Of a stretch of DNA of 25,488 bases, positions 8,435 through 15,789 are shown piece by piece. The position numbers and the translations under genes are program-made. Source of the stretch: an uncultured Steroidobacter sp. (GTDB lineage Bacteria > Pseudomonadota > Gammaproteobacteria > Steroidobacterales > Steroidobacteraceae); NCBI GenBank assembly GCA_946478975.1, contig CAMLEO010000078.1, positions 1 to 25,488 on the forward strand, read 5' to 3'. How positions within the stretch are numbered: the stretch's first letter is position 1; the number at the start of each line of letters is the position of its first letter. Under the pieces are notes generated by a model. It did no database searches. It saw only the letters and a list, made by a program, of their open reading frames with translations, and was not told the DNA's origin.

Positions 8435-11400
8435 ATGACTAGGCGCACGGGCAAATTTCATTCGAATTTATTGAGCGTGTCGGTACTGGCACTGCTGGGC
8501 GCCGCCGGATGCGGACAAGTCAACGTTACCGAGAACGCGGTGCCGTCCTCGTCGACGCCGGGCGGCGGCACCGTGGGCACGACGCCGACGCAGCCGACCA
8601 CTCCCTCGACGCCCTCGAATCCTTCGGCGGGAACCACGCCGTCGACGCCGAGCGCGACCAATCCCGGCACGATCAATCCGCCGGCGCAAGCGATCGGCGA
8701 TTCGGCCACGGCGACTGCCAACAATGCAGTGCTCACCACCACGCGCACCACGGTCTACACGCTCAACCCGGCCGCTGTCGGCCAGGGCAGCTGGCAGAAC
8801 GCCACGCTGATTGAAAACATCAACAGCCAGGGTGCTGCGCTGTTTACTCACGTCGCGACCGACTCAGCCGGCAACGGCTTTGCGATCTGGACGTACAAAT
8901 ACGGCTACGTCTACACGTCTCGTTACACAGCGAGCACGGCCACTTGGTCTGCTCCGCTGCGCATGGACTCAGGCACTGCCGTCGCGAAAGAACCGCGCAT
9001 CGCGGTGGATCGCCAGAGCGGCAACGCCATCGCCACCTGGGTGCAGAGCGACGGCACGGCAGTCTCTCAATACGTGCGTCGCTACGATGCGGCCACCAGC
9101 ACGTGGGGCGCAGTGCAACTGCTCGAAACGACCAATGGCGCAGTCGTGGAGTCGGAAGCCACGGCCGTCTCGATCAATGGCAACCAGGCCGCGATCGTGT
9201 GGCGTCAGGCGGATGGCGCGCTCACCAATATCTATCTCTCGCGCTGGGTGAATAACGCTTGGACGCCGGGTGCCGTCGTGGATACGAGCAACAACCCCGG
9301 CCTGCGCGCCGAGGTCGCAACCGACACCAACGGCAATGTCACAATCGTGTGGCGCCAGCTCGAAGACGAACAGCGCATCCACGCGCGCCGCTGGAACAAC
9401 ACCACGCAAACGTTCGGCTCCGTCATCCTGCTCGACAACGAAGGCGATCGTCAGCCGCGGCTCGGCATGGACGCGGCCGGCAATGCGATCGCGCTCTGGC
9501 GCAACGGCGGCATTTACGTGCGCCGCTACGATGCCGCCGCCGGCACGTGGGGCCCGCAGATCACCGTCGACGGTCAAACCGGCAGCCCGATCACTGGTGA
9601 GCTGTCAGTCGACGCCGCTGGCAATGCCATCGCGGCGTGGGCACAAACCACCGGCTCCACCACCGAAGTCTTCACCGCCCGCTTCAATGGCACCACCTTG
9701 ACCTGGGCCGCGCCGGTGCTGATGGAGACGAGCACTCAGCCCGTCAACACCGACAAGAACCCGACCGTGAGCATCGATGGCAACAACGCGGTCGTCGCGT
9801 GGATCCAGAAAGATCCCACCAGCGTCGTCGACAGCGTGTACGCCAGGGAAATGAGCGATGGCGTGTGGGGCCCCGTCACACTGCTCGAAAACCTGACCGA
9901 TCGCGCCGACGATCTCACGTCGAGCATCAATCCGGCGGGCAATTCCGTCGTGGTGTGGACGCAGAACGATGCGTACGCCGCGCGTTACCAGAGCTCCAAC
10001 TTCGTCGTGCCGAACGGCGCGACCTGGCAGTCGCTCGCGAACACGCTCTACGGCGTGAACTCGGTTGAAGGCGGCAACGCGCTGCAAGCCGCGATGGGCA
10101 ACATCACACTCACTCCGGGCGCTGTTCTCACTGGCCTGCCGGCAACGCTCAGCGTCACTGCGCCGATTCCGCCGTACTACACCGTGCTCGCCACGGACAC
10201 GTGGTCGCACATCGCGCAACGGGTCTACGGCATCACCGACGTGAACGCGATTTCTCAGCTGCGTTCGCTGCTGGGCAATCCCACGCTCAGCGCGGGCCTG
10301 CAGCTGGTGGTCCCGGGCACATATAACTATGTGACTTCGGGCAACTACAGCGCGCCGCTGAACTGGGCGCTGGTCAACACGACCACGACGGCTTACTACT
10401 CGCTCAACACCAGTCAGCTGACGACTCCGCTCGACAGCTGGTCGGCGCAGGAAGCGATGGAGAGCAGCTTCGCCGAAGCGACCACGCCGCGCATCGCGTT
10501 CGACGCGAACAGCAACGGCATCGCGGTGTGGGCACAGGCGAGCGACATCATGATGTCCCGCTACGTGGCCAGCACGGCAACGTGGTCGACGCCGGTCGCG
10601 CTCGATAACAACACCAACGAAGCTCACAACGCGCGGCTCGCAGTCGATCGCGCCACGGGCAACGCGGTTGTTTCGTGGTCGCAGAGCGACGGCACCGCCG
10701 AGTCGATGTATGTGAGCAGCTTCAACGCGAGCACCAACGCGTGGAGCACGCCGACGCTGCTCGAAACGGCCAATGGCGAAGTCAGCCTCTGGTCGGAGAA
10801 CTCCGCGGCGGCGAAGGCCGGCAATTACGCGGCGGTTGCCTGGGTGCAGCTCAATGGCGCCGAGAACAACCTGTACCTGTCGCGCCTCGTGAATGGCACC
10901 TGGACTGCTCCGGCGCTGATCGACAATGTTGCTGACGATGCCGAGCAGGCCGGCGTAGCCGTGGATGGCAATGGCAACGTCACGGTGATCTGGCGCCAGT
11001 TCATGCCGGCCGACGGCGAGTACCGCATCAACGTGCGCCGCTGGAACAACAGCACGCAGGCGTATGGTGCGGTGACGTCGATCAACGGCGACGGCGAACG
11101 GCAGCCGAGCATCGCCTTCGACGCGCAGGGCAATGGCTTCGCGTTGTGGGGCGGTGGCGCATACGCCCGCCGCTTCGACGTGACCACCGGCCAGTGGGGC
11201 CCGCAGGTGCAGCTGCATGTCGGCGACATGGGCGCCTGGAACGGCGAAATCTCCGTCGACTCCGCAGGCAATGCGCTCGCGGCGTGGATGGAAAACGACG
11301 GCACGAGCGTCTCCGTTTACGCCCGTTACTACAATGTGACGACGCAGTCGTGGGGTAACGCCGTGTCGCTGGAGAACAGCGCCAACCCGGCCAACTACGA

Positions 11401-11995
11401 CAAGCCGATGTCCGTCAGCCTGGTGGACGGCGGCTCGGGCGTGGTTGCGTGGATCCAGGAAGACGGTGAGCCGAACATCTACGCCGCGCGCCTCGGCAAC
11501 GGCGTGTGGGGCCCTGCCACGATGTTGGATTCCTCGCCCGATCGCACCAACGACGTCACATCGGCCATCGATGCGAACAACAACGCGACCGTGGTGTGGA
11601 TCCAGGCCGAGTCGGTGTATCGCTCGGTTTCGAATGCGACGCCGTACTACCTCGTCCCGGCTGGTGCCACGTGGCGCTCGATCGCGGCGACCTTGTACAA
11701 CGTCGATTCGGACGCTGCCGGCCAGGCGCTGCAGACGGCGATGAACAGCCCGACGCTGACCGCGGGCCTGCATCTGCAAGGCCTGCCGGTGCAGCTGGTC
11801 GTGCGTCCGCAGGTGGCGACGCACTACATCGTTCAGGCCGGCGACACGTGGGCGAGCATCACCTCGGCGCTGTATGGAACGAATGCGACGCAGGCGGTGA
11901 CGGCGCTGCAGACAGCCACGCAGAATCCGACGCTGACTGTGGGTGCGATGTTGTTCGTGCCGAGTGAACTGCTGTACTCGGTGCCGGGCACCTGA
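8435..11995 (+). CDS. Large lipoprotein: two blocks of eight propeller-like repeats, each followed by two LysM domains
   Basis: The start at 8435 (1186 residues) follows GAGGGA and opens with a lipoprotein signal (LALLGAAGC). A Thr/Ser/Pro/Gly linker spans about residues 30-85. Two homologous units follow, offset by about 547 codons. Each has eight roughly 45-residue repeats of the type D-x-x-GNAxAxW...YxRRYDxxTxTWG (about 139-520 and 687-1068), then two LysM-like domains (about 524-575 and 581-628; 1071-1125 and 1131-1180) with the pattern TWxxIAxxLYG...NPTLxxGxxLxVP. LysM domains bind peptidoglycan GlcNAc chains, and the repeats look like beta-propeller blades. It is therefore probably a cell-envelope protein anchored by lipid and wall contact. 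No catalytic motif was seen. The gene stands alone and is closed by a strong terminator. Confidence 0.85.
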   Translation: MTRRTGKFHSNLLSVSVLALLGAAGCGQVNVTENAVPSSSTPGGGTVGTTPTQPTTPSTPSNPSAGTTPSTPSATNPGTINPPAQAIGDSATATANNAVLTTTRTTVYTLNPAAVGQGSWQNATLIENINSQGAALFTHVATDSAGNGFAIWTYKYGYVYTSRYTASTATWSAPLRMDSGTAVAKEPRIAVDRQSGNAIATWVQSDGTAVSQYVRRYDAATSTWGAVQLLETTNGAVVESEATAVSINGNQAAIVWRQADGALTNIYLSRWVNNAWTPGAVVDTSNNPGLRAEVATDTNGNVTIVWRQLEDEQRIHARRWNNTTQTFGSVILLDNEGDRQPRLGMDAAGNAIALWRNGGIYVRRYDAAAGTWGPQITVDGQTGSPITGELSVDAAGNAIAAWAQTTGSTTEVFTARFNGTTLTWAAPVLMETSTQPVNTDKNPTVSIDGNNAVVAWIQKDPTSVVDSVYAREMSDGVWGPVTLLENLTDRADDLTSSINPAGNSVVVWTQNDAYAARYQSSNFVVPNGATWQSLANTLYGVNSVEGGNALQAAMGNITLTPGAVLTGLPATLSVTAPIPPYYTVLATDTWSHIAQRVYGITDVNAISQLRSLLGNPTLSAGLQLVVPGTYNYVTSGNYSAPLNWALVNTTTTAYYSLNTSQLTTPLDSWSAQEAMESSFAEATTPRIAFDANSNGIAVWAQASDIMMSRYVASTATWSTPVALDNNTNEAHNARLAVDRATGNAVVSWSQSDGTAESMYVSSFNASTNAWSTPTLLETANGEVSLWSENSAAAKAGNYAAVAWVQLNGAENNLYLSRLVNGTWTAPALIDNVADDAEQAGVAVDGNGNVTVIWRQFMPADGEYRINVRRWNNSTQAYGAVTSINGDGERQPSIAFDAQGNGFALWGGGAYARRFDVTTGQWGPQVQLHVGDMGAWNGEISVDSAGNALAAWMENDGTSVSVYARYYNVTTQSWGNAVSLENSANPANYDKPMSVSLVDGGSGVVAWIQEDGEPNIYAARLGNGVWGPATMLDSSPDRTNDVTSAIDANNNATVVWIQAESVYRSVSNATPYYLVPAGATWRSIAATLYNVDSDAAGQALQTAMNSPTLTAGLHLQGLPVQLVVRPQVATHYIVQAGDTWASITSALYGTNATQAVTALQTATQNPTLTVGAMLFVPSELLYSVPGT
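8735..10335 (+). repeat. First copy of the internal 1.64-kb duplication
   Basis: This is the first unit of the lipoprotein gene's segmental duplication. Landmark codons (the Tyr at 8756, the GNVT-x-x-WRQ arginine at 9353, the LysM proline at 10010) recur 1641-1647 bases downstream. Both the repeat order and the paired LysM domains are kept, so the whole unit was duplicated rather than single repeats. The copies are clearly diverged at the nucleotide level. Confidence 0.75.
10376..11983 (+). repeat. Second copy of the internal 1.64-kb duplication
   Basis: This is the second unit, with the same eight-repeat plus two-LysM order. Its last LysM is the most canonical of the four (VQAGDTWASI), whereas the other three have NGATW, ATDTW or AGATW in place of GDTW. 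The two units are joined by about a dozen residues without repeat character. Confidence 0.75.
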
Positions 11996-12020
11996 TCTCG
12001 AGCGGATCGTTGATCCACGG

Positions 12021-12052
12021 AACGCCCCACCTCGCGGTGGGGCGTTTTGTTT
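12021..12052 (+). terminator. Rho-independent terminator of the lipoprotein gene
   Basis: An 11-bp perfect stem (AACGCCCCACC / GGTGGGGCGTT) with loop TCGC is followed by TTGTTTTG, starting 26 bases past the TGA. There is no U-run on the opposite strand, so it acts mainly rightward, although the convergent gene ends just beyond it. Confidence 0.92.
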
Positions 12053-12057
12053 TGTGA

Positions 12058-12807
12058 CTACTGCGGATACCTGTTGGTCACATTGCCCGCCGCATCCAGG
12101 AACTCCAGCGCCGGCGTTCCATCCTGAGTCACAACCATCCGAGCACGCTCGCGCCCCTGCACATCACGCAGGCTGAGCGCGTTCTTGGTCTCGGCCGGGG
12201 CTGACGGGAAGTTCTGAGTGCCGAGATACGTGCGCAGCCCCGCTCCCGCCGGATGCGTTTCGAAGAACTTGGCGATCTCCGCCTCCTGCTGCTCCAGCGG
12301 CAGATCCTTGATCTGGTCGCGCAGGTCCAGATACTCCTGAATCGACCAGCTCGGCTGATCAATCATATTGATTTCAGCGCGATGATTGGTGCCGTCATCG
12401 GCCGCGCTGATGGTCAGCATCTGGTCCTGGTTGTAACGATCGAAGCTGAAGTGGCCGAAGCGCGAGATCTGGCCCTGAGCGTCCTGCTTGCCGCCGAACG
12501 TGAGCCCGCCGCTTTCCGTCGCCTCCGCGTCGTAGAACAGAATGCCTGCGGCCGTCGTCGGCTTGCGATTGCCGTAGTCGGCGTACTCGTGGCCGTCGAT
12601 GATGATGCCGGGGATGCGATTGTTATTGGTCAGCACCATGCGCAGCTTGCCGTCGGGCTCGACGACATTGATGCGCTGAACGGTGATGGTATCGAACTTC
12701 GCGTTGCCGCCGTCGGCAGTGAAGCCGCTCAGCAGCGCGACGGTAACGCCGACGGTCAAGACACCTGCATACGTGGCCAGCAGTTTGTGTCCGTTGATGC
12801 TCGTCAT
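12058..12807 (-). CDS. Membrane-anchored or secreted protein of unknown function
   Basis: The protein has 249 residues. One N-terminal hydrophobic segment (about residues 9-30, LLATYAGVLTVGVTVALLSGF) could be an anchor or an uncleaved signal. Most of the rest appears strand-rich and extracytoplasmic. Two stretches resemble each other: INVVEPDGKLRMVLTNN near residue 46 and LSLRDVQGRERARMVVTQDG near 213, both of the form hydrophobic-x-D/E-x-x-G-x-x-R-x-x-hydrophobic, suggesting a repeated hairpin. A helical, acidic segment (QEYLDLRDQIKDLPLEQQEA) lies between them. GGAGAG is eight bases before the ATG. It lies downstream of the GH97 gene on the same strand with a 138-base gap. I recognise no characterised family. 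Confidence 0.75.
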   Translation of the reverse strand: MTSINGHKLLATYAGVLTVGVTVALLSGFTADGGNAKFDTITVQRINVVEPDGKLRMVLTNNNRIPGIIIDGHEYADYGNRKPTTAAGILFYDAEATESGGLTFGGKQDAQGQISRFGHFSFDRYNQDQMLTISAADDGTNHRAEINMIDQPSWSIQEYLDLRDQIKDLPLEQQEAEIAKFFETHPAGAGLRTYLGTQNFPSAPAETKNALSLRDVQGRERARMVVTQDGTPALEFLDAAGNVTNRYPQ

Positions 12808-12945
12808 GAGATGAACTCTCCAAAGGTAGTGATGCCCCGACCCGAGGAGAGCAACGCGCGGCGGAGATCACTCCGCCACGGTAACTGTTACGCATCCCTG
12901 CCAAGTTGGACGAACTTTAGCGAGCCATGCTTCTGCTGGCTGCAC

Positions 12946-14886
12946 CTACTCGACGATCATCACGAATCCGCCGCGAGGACGCAGAGTCAGCTTCGCCTGT
13001 TGTTTGGCATCCAGCTCGACGCGCTGCTGAACGAACGAGAGATTGCCGCCCTCGCCGTCCGTGATCGCGGTCGCTGCTCGTTTGATTCCCAAGGGCGCCA
13101 GGTTCAACGTGACTTCCCGCGAAGCTCGCTCGCCGTTGATGCCGGCCACATACCATTGCTTGCCGCTGCGACGAGCGAGCACGACAAACTTACCGGGCTC
13201 GCCAGCGAGAAACTTCACGTCGTCCCAAATGCTCGGCACGTGTTTCATGAACTCGCGAACATATGCAGGCGCCCGCGCCATGCCTTCGGGAATCTCCGCG
13301 TAATGCTGGATGCCCGAAGTGAACAGCACCGAGGTCGCAAGCTCGAACGCGCTCGAAGTGCGACGCTCGATGTTGTTGATGCGATCGAGCACCACCGGCG
13401 TGAAGTCCATCGGATCGAACACATTGCGCGTGAACGGCAGCATCGCCATGTGCGTCGGCCCGTCCTCGGCGTTCTTCTGCTCGAACGTGATGAACTCCAG
13501 GCCGCGGATCGCCTCCATCGTCATCAGGTTCGGATACGTTCGATGCCAGCCGCGCGGCAAGGTCGCGCCGTGAAAATTCATCAGCAGACCGAACTTGGCA
13601 GCGTCGTCGAGAATGTCCTGGTAGTACTGAATCATCGACTGGCCGTCGCCGCCGAAGAAATCCACCTTCAACCCGGCGACGCCGATTTGTTTCAAGCGCT
13701 CGAACTCGCGTACGCGGCTCTCGTGCGTGAGCATCAAGCCACGCGGCGTTTGCGGAGCGGAGTTCCAGTCGCCGGCGGAGTTGTACCAGACCAGGATCTT
13801 CACGTTCTTGGTACGCGCGTAGTCGACCAGCTCCTTCAGCCGGTCGTAACCGATCTGCGTATCCCACAGCGCATCGATCAGAGTGTAATGCCAGCCCATG
13901 TCGGCGGCGTAGTCGATGAAACGTTTCTGCACGTCGTAAACGGTTTGATCGTCGCCGAGCAGCGGCCAGCTCCATGACGCTTTGCCCGGCGCATCCGCCG
14001 GCGTGACCGCGCCCGGCGCCGGCTTCTCAGCGAGATCCGCGCCCAGGTTGGACTCGACCACGGTGGCAAGATCGCCGACGACGATCAATCGCCACGGCGT
14101 CGTCCAAGGCAGCGAGTGCTCCGGCGCCACGGCACCGTTCTGGAAATTCTCCAGCGCGTCGGGAAACACGATGTGATATTCGGAGCTCCGCCACGTCGAC
14201 TGCAAACGAGTGCCGCAGTAGTTGCGCGTCAGGCCGGTCTCGCTCAACAGCAGCCACGTATCGCCGCTGCGAAACAACGCCGGATAGATCCAGCCGGCGC
14301 CGGTGGGAGCCGGCGTGCCGACAACGATGTCCTTCTCATAAATCTCTTCATACGAAGGATTGACCGAGGCCCAGCCGCTCTTGGTCACTGCAATCGGCTG
14401 CAGCCAGGCGTGCGTGTCGGGCAGGAAATTGAAGCTCGATGTTTCCGCACGAATGCGCCGGACCGTGCCGTCCTGCTCCGGAAACACATAGCGAAACGCA
14501 GCGCCGTCGTTGGAAACTTGAAATTGAATTTCCATGCGTGCGCCTTGCGGCGAGCGCAGCGTAAACACCTGCCGATTCGCCAGATATTTGTTGAGGCGGC
14601 GCTTGGAGGTGAGCAGCTCATATTCGTCGCGCACCGACGTGACGGGCGAAACGTTCGCCAACGTGAGCCCACGCGAGAAATCCGCGTCCTCGCGCACCAG
14701 CCCGAGCCGGGACTGTTGCAGCACCGTGACGCCGCTGCGTTGAATGGAATACTGCGGCTCGCCGGCAGCAGACACATCGAACGTCACCTGCAGGCGGCGA
14801 TCTGGACTCGTGAGCACGGTCGCTGCCGCTGCCCACTGAGTCATCAAGACGCCGAGCGCCACCAACCCCCACAAACTTCTTCGCAT
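12946..14886 (-). CDS. Glycoside hydrolase family 97 (alpha-glucosidase/alpha-galactosidase type)
   Basis: The protein has 646 residues, the normal GH97 length. A signal peptide (cleavage near QWAAA, residue 22) precedes an N-terminal beta-sandwich (about 25-270), a catalytic TIM barrel (about 280-560) and a C-terminal beta-domain. Barrel landmarks include MGWHYTLIDALWD, KILVWYNSAGDW, LKVDFFGGDGQSM, LLMNFHGATLPRGWHRTYPN and TMEAIRGLEF. Asp409 in KVDFF and Glu458 in MTMEAIRG sit where retaining GH97 enzymes have nucleophile and acid/base, so an alpha-galactosidase-like retaining mechanism is more likely than the inverting SusB type; this rests on alignment from memory. It is probably periplasmic. 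No SusC/SusD-type genes adjoin it. A nested palindrome lies in its promoter region. Confidence 0.9.
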   Translation of the reverse strand: MRRSLWGLVALGVLMTQWAAAATVLTSPDRRLQVTFDVSAAGEPQYSIQRSGVTVLQQSRLGLVREDADFSRGLTLANVSPVTSVRDEYELLTSKRRLNKYLANRQVFTLRSPQGARMEIQFQVSNDGAAFRYVFPEQDGTVRRIRAETSSFNFLPDTHAWLQPIAVTKSGWASVNPSYEEIYEKDIVVGTPAPTGAGWIYPALFRSGDTWLLLSETGLTRNYCGTRLQSTWRSSEYHIVFPDALENFQNGAVAPEHSLPWTTPWRLIVVGDLATVVESNLGADLAEKPAPGAVTPADAPGKASWSWPLLGDDQTVYDVQKRFIDYAADMGWHYTLIDALWDTQIGYDRLKELVDYARTKNVKILVWYNSAGDWNSAPQTPRGLMLTHESRVREFERLKQIGVAGLKVDFFGGDGQSMIQYYQDILDDAAKFGLLMNFHGATLPRGWHRTYPNLMTMEAIRGLEFITFEQKNAEDGPTHMAMLPFTRNVFDPMDFTPVVLDRINNIERRTSSAFELATSVLFTSGIQHYAEIPEGMARAPAYVREFMKHVPSIWDDVKFLAGEPGKFVVLARRSGKQWYVAGINGERASREVTLNLAPLGIKRAATAITDGEGGNLSFVQQRVELDAKQQAKLTLRPRGGFVMIVE

Positions 14887-14904
14887 GGCTGTTTTTCCGC
14901 CTGA

Positions 14905-14931
14905 CTGTATTGTCAGACAATTAAAATACAG
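14905..14931 (-). promoter_or_regulatory. Nested palindrome upstream of GH97, possible repressor operator
   Basis: CTGTATT (14905-14911) pairs with AATACAG (14925-14931). Inside lies ATTGT-CAG-ACAAT (14909-14921), which fits the TNGTNNNACNA shape of many FadR-subfamily GntR operators. It begins 18 bases from the GH97 ATG, where it would overlap promoter or leader. The palindromes are seen; the regulator class is an inference. Confidence 0.45.
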
Positions 14932-14959
14932 CTTGCCCGCGCCAGCAAGGGTCAGAATT

Positions 14960-15571
14960 TCATTGGCGCGGCTGGCGCTGCTGAGCCTGCCAGTAGCGAA
15001 TGATGACGAAGCCGGTCGCCATGCCGCCCAACTGCGCGAAATGAGCGACGCCGGAGGCGGACTGGGTCACGCCCATGACCAGCTCGAAAATGCCGAACAA
15101 CGTGACCAATAGCCACGCCGGCATCGGAATCGGCGGGAAGATCAGCATCAGCATGCGGCGTGGAAACGCCATGCCGAACGCGAGCAGCAGACCGAATACG
15201 CCGCCGGACGCGCCGACCATCGGCGATGGCGGCCTGCCCGCAGCGGTCACGACGATCAGGTGCATCAGCGCCGCACCGATCACGCACAACAAGTAGTAAA
15301 CGAGATAACGTCGGGAGCCGAACAGCCGTTCGATTTCGGAACCGAACATATAGAGCGCAAACATATTGAAGAACAGATTCGCGACGCTGCTGTGCATGAA
15401 GCCATAAGTCAGCAGCTGCCACACATGGAACGGCGGATAGCCGAACTGCGCCGCCTGCGGCGGCCAGAACGCAAACAACGCGTCGATCTGTCCGCCCAGC
15501 AGGTACTGCAGGCCGAACACCAGGACGTTGATCAGAATGAGCGCTTTGTTGAGCGGTGTAATACTCGGCAT
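14960..15571 (-). CDS. Rhomboid family intramembrane serine protease
   Basis: Taking the ATG at 15571 gives 203 residues; an open frame reaches back to 15604 with no better ribosome-binding site, so the start is uncertain. About six hydrophobic segments are visible. The rhomboid landmarks are present: HSSVANLFFNMFALYMFG in TM2, GASGGVFG with catalytic Ser122, and GVAHFAQLGG with catalytic His177, giving the Ser-His dyad. Family members cleave transmembrane substrates within the bilayer. This is the compact bacterial type without an added cytosolic domain. It is transcribed leftward from a region containing 16-bp tandem repeats and a terminator-like hairpin. The substrate is unknown. The gap to the GH97 gene is 73 bases, so co-transcription is possible, but GH97 has its own operator-like element. 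Confidence 0.92.
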   Translation of the reverse strand: MPSITPLNKALILINVLVFGLQYLLGGQIDALFAFWPPQAAQFGYPPFHVWQLLTYGFMHSSVANLFFNMFALYMFGSEIERLFGSRRYLVYYLLCVIGAALMHLIVVTAAGRPPSPMVGASGGVFGLLLAFGMAFPRRMLMLIFPPIPMPAWLLVTLFGIFELVMGVTQSASGVAHFAQLGGMATGFVIIRYWQAQQRQPRQ

Positions 15572-15616
15572 CGGGTCGATATGGGCCCCAAGTCCCCGGA
15601 ACAATATTTCGTCAAT

Positions 15617-15648
15617 GTTGCGTCAATAAAAAGTTGCGTCAATAAAAA
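15617..15648. repeat. Two exact tandem copies of a 16-bp sequence
   Basis: GTTGCGTCAATAAAAA occurs at 15617-15632 and again at 15633-15648, with a partial third copy (CGTCAAT) at 15610-15616. On the minus strand each gives TTGACG, a good -35 hexamer, ahead of the rhomboid gene. It could be a duplicated promoter element or regulator site; no matching -10 was assigned. Confidence 0.8.
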
Positions 15649-15669
15649 AGCCCACCATGCGGCGGGCTT
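15644..15669 (-). terminator. Minus-strand terminator-like hairpin with no obvious upstream gene
   Basis: Read leftward, AAGCCCGCC / GGTGGGCTT (one mismatch, loop GCAT) runs into TTTTTTATTG. It has the same form as the terminator after the alanine dehydrogenase gene, but there is no leftward gene to its right. It may block antisense transcription or attenuate the rhomboid transcript. Confidence 0.6.
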
Positions 15670-15754
15670 ATGAGGGGGATCGAGGTTACAGCAAGGGGTC
15701 ACCGAATACGACCGCGCACCGCCGGCAAAAGTTCCGCTGGCCGCAACAATCGCT

Positions 15755-15774
15755 AAAAAGCCGCGCCGACGCGG
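15755..15774 (-). terminator. Second minus-strand terminator-like hairpin
   Basis: Read leftward, a 5-bp GC-only stem (CCGCG / CGCGG, loop TCGG) is followed by CTTTTTAG. It lies 16 bases before the MFS-PlsC start codon, on the antisense strand. The stem is short, so the call is weak. Confidence 0.35.
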
Positions 15775-15789
15775 TAGGATGCGGCGCGC

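Noticed and set aside
9605..11824. 739-codon open frame on the minus strand inside the lipoprotein gene
   Set aside because: It lies wholly antisense to a repeat-rich gene with clear domains; its product is Arg/His-rich with no recognisable family. GC-rich codon usage explains the open frame.
12253..13977. 574-codon plus-strand open frame
   Set aside because: It runs antisense to two recognised genes (the anchored unknown and GH97), has no domain or signal sequence, and spans their intergenic gap.
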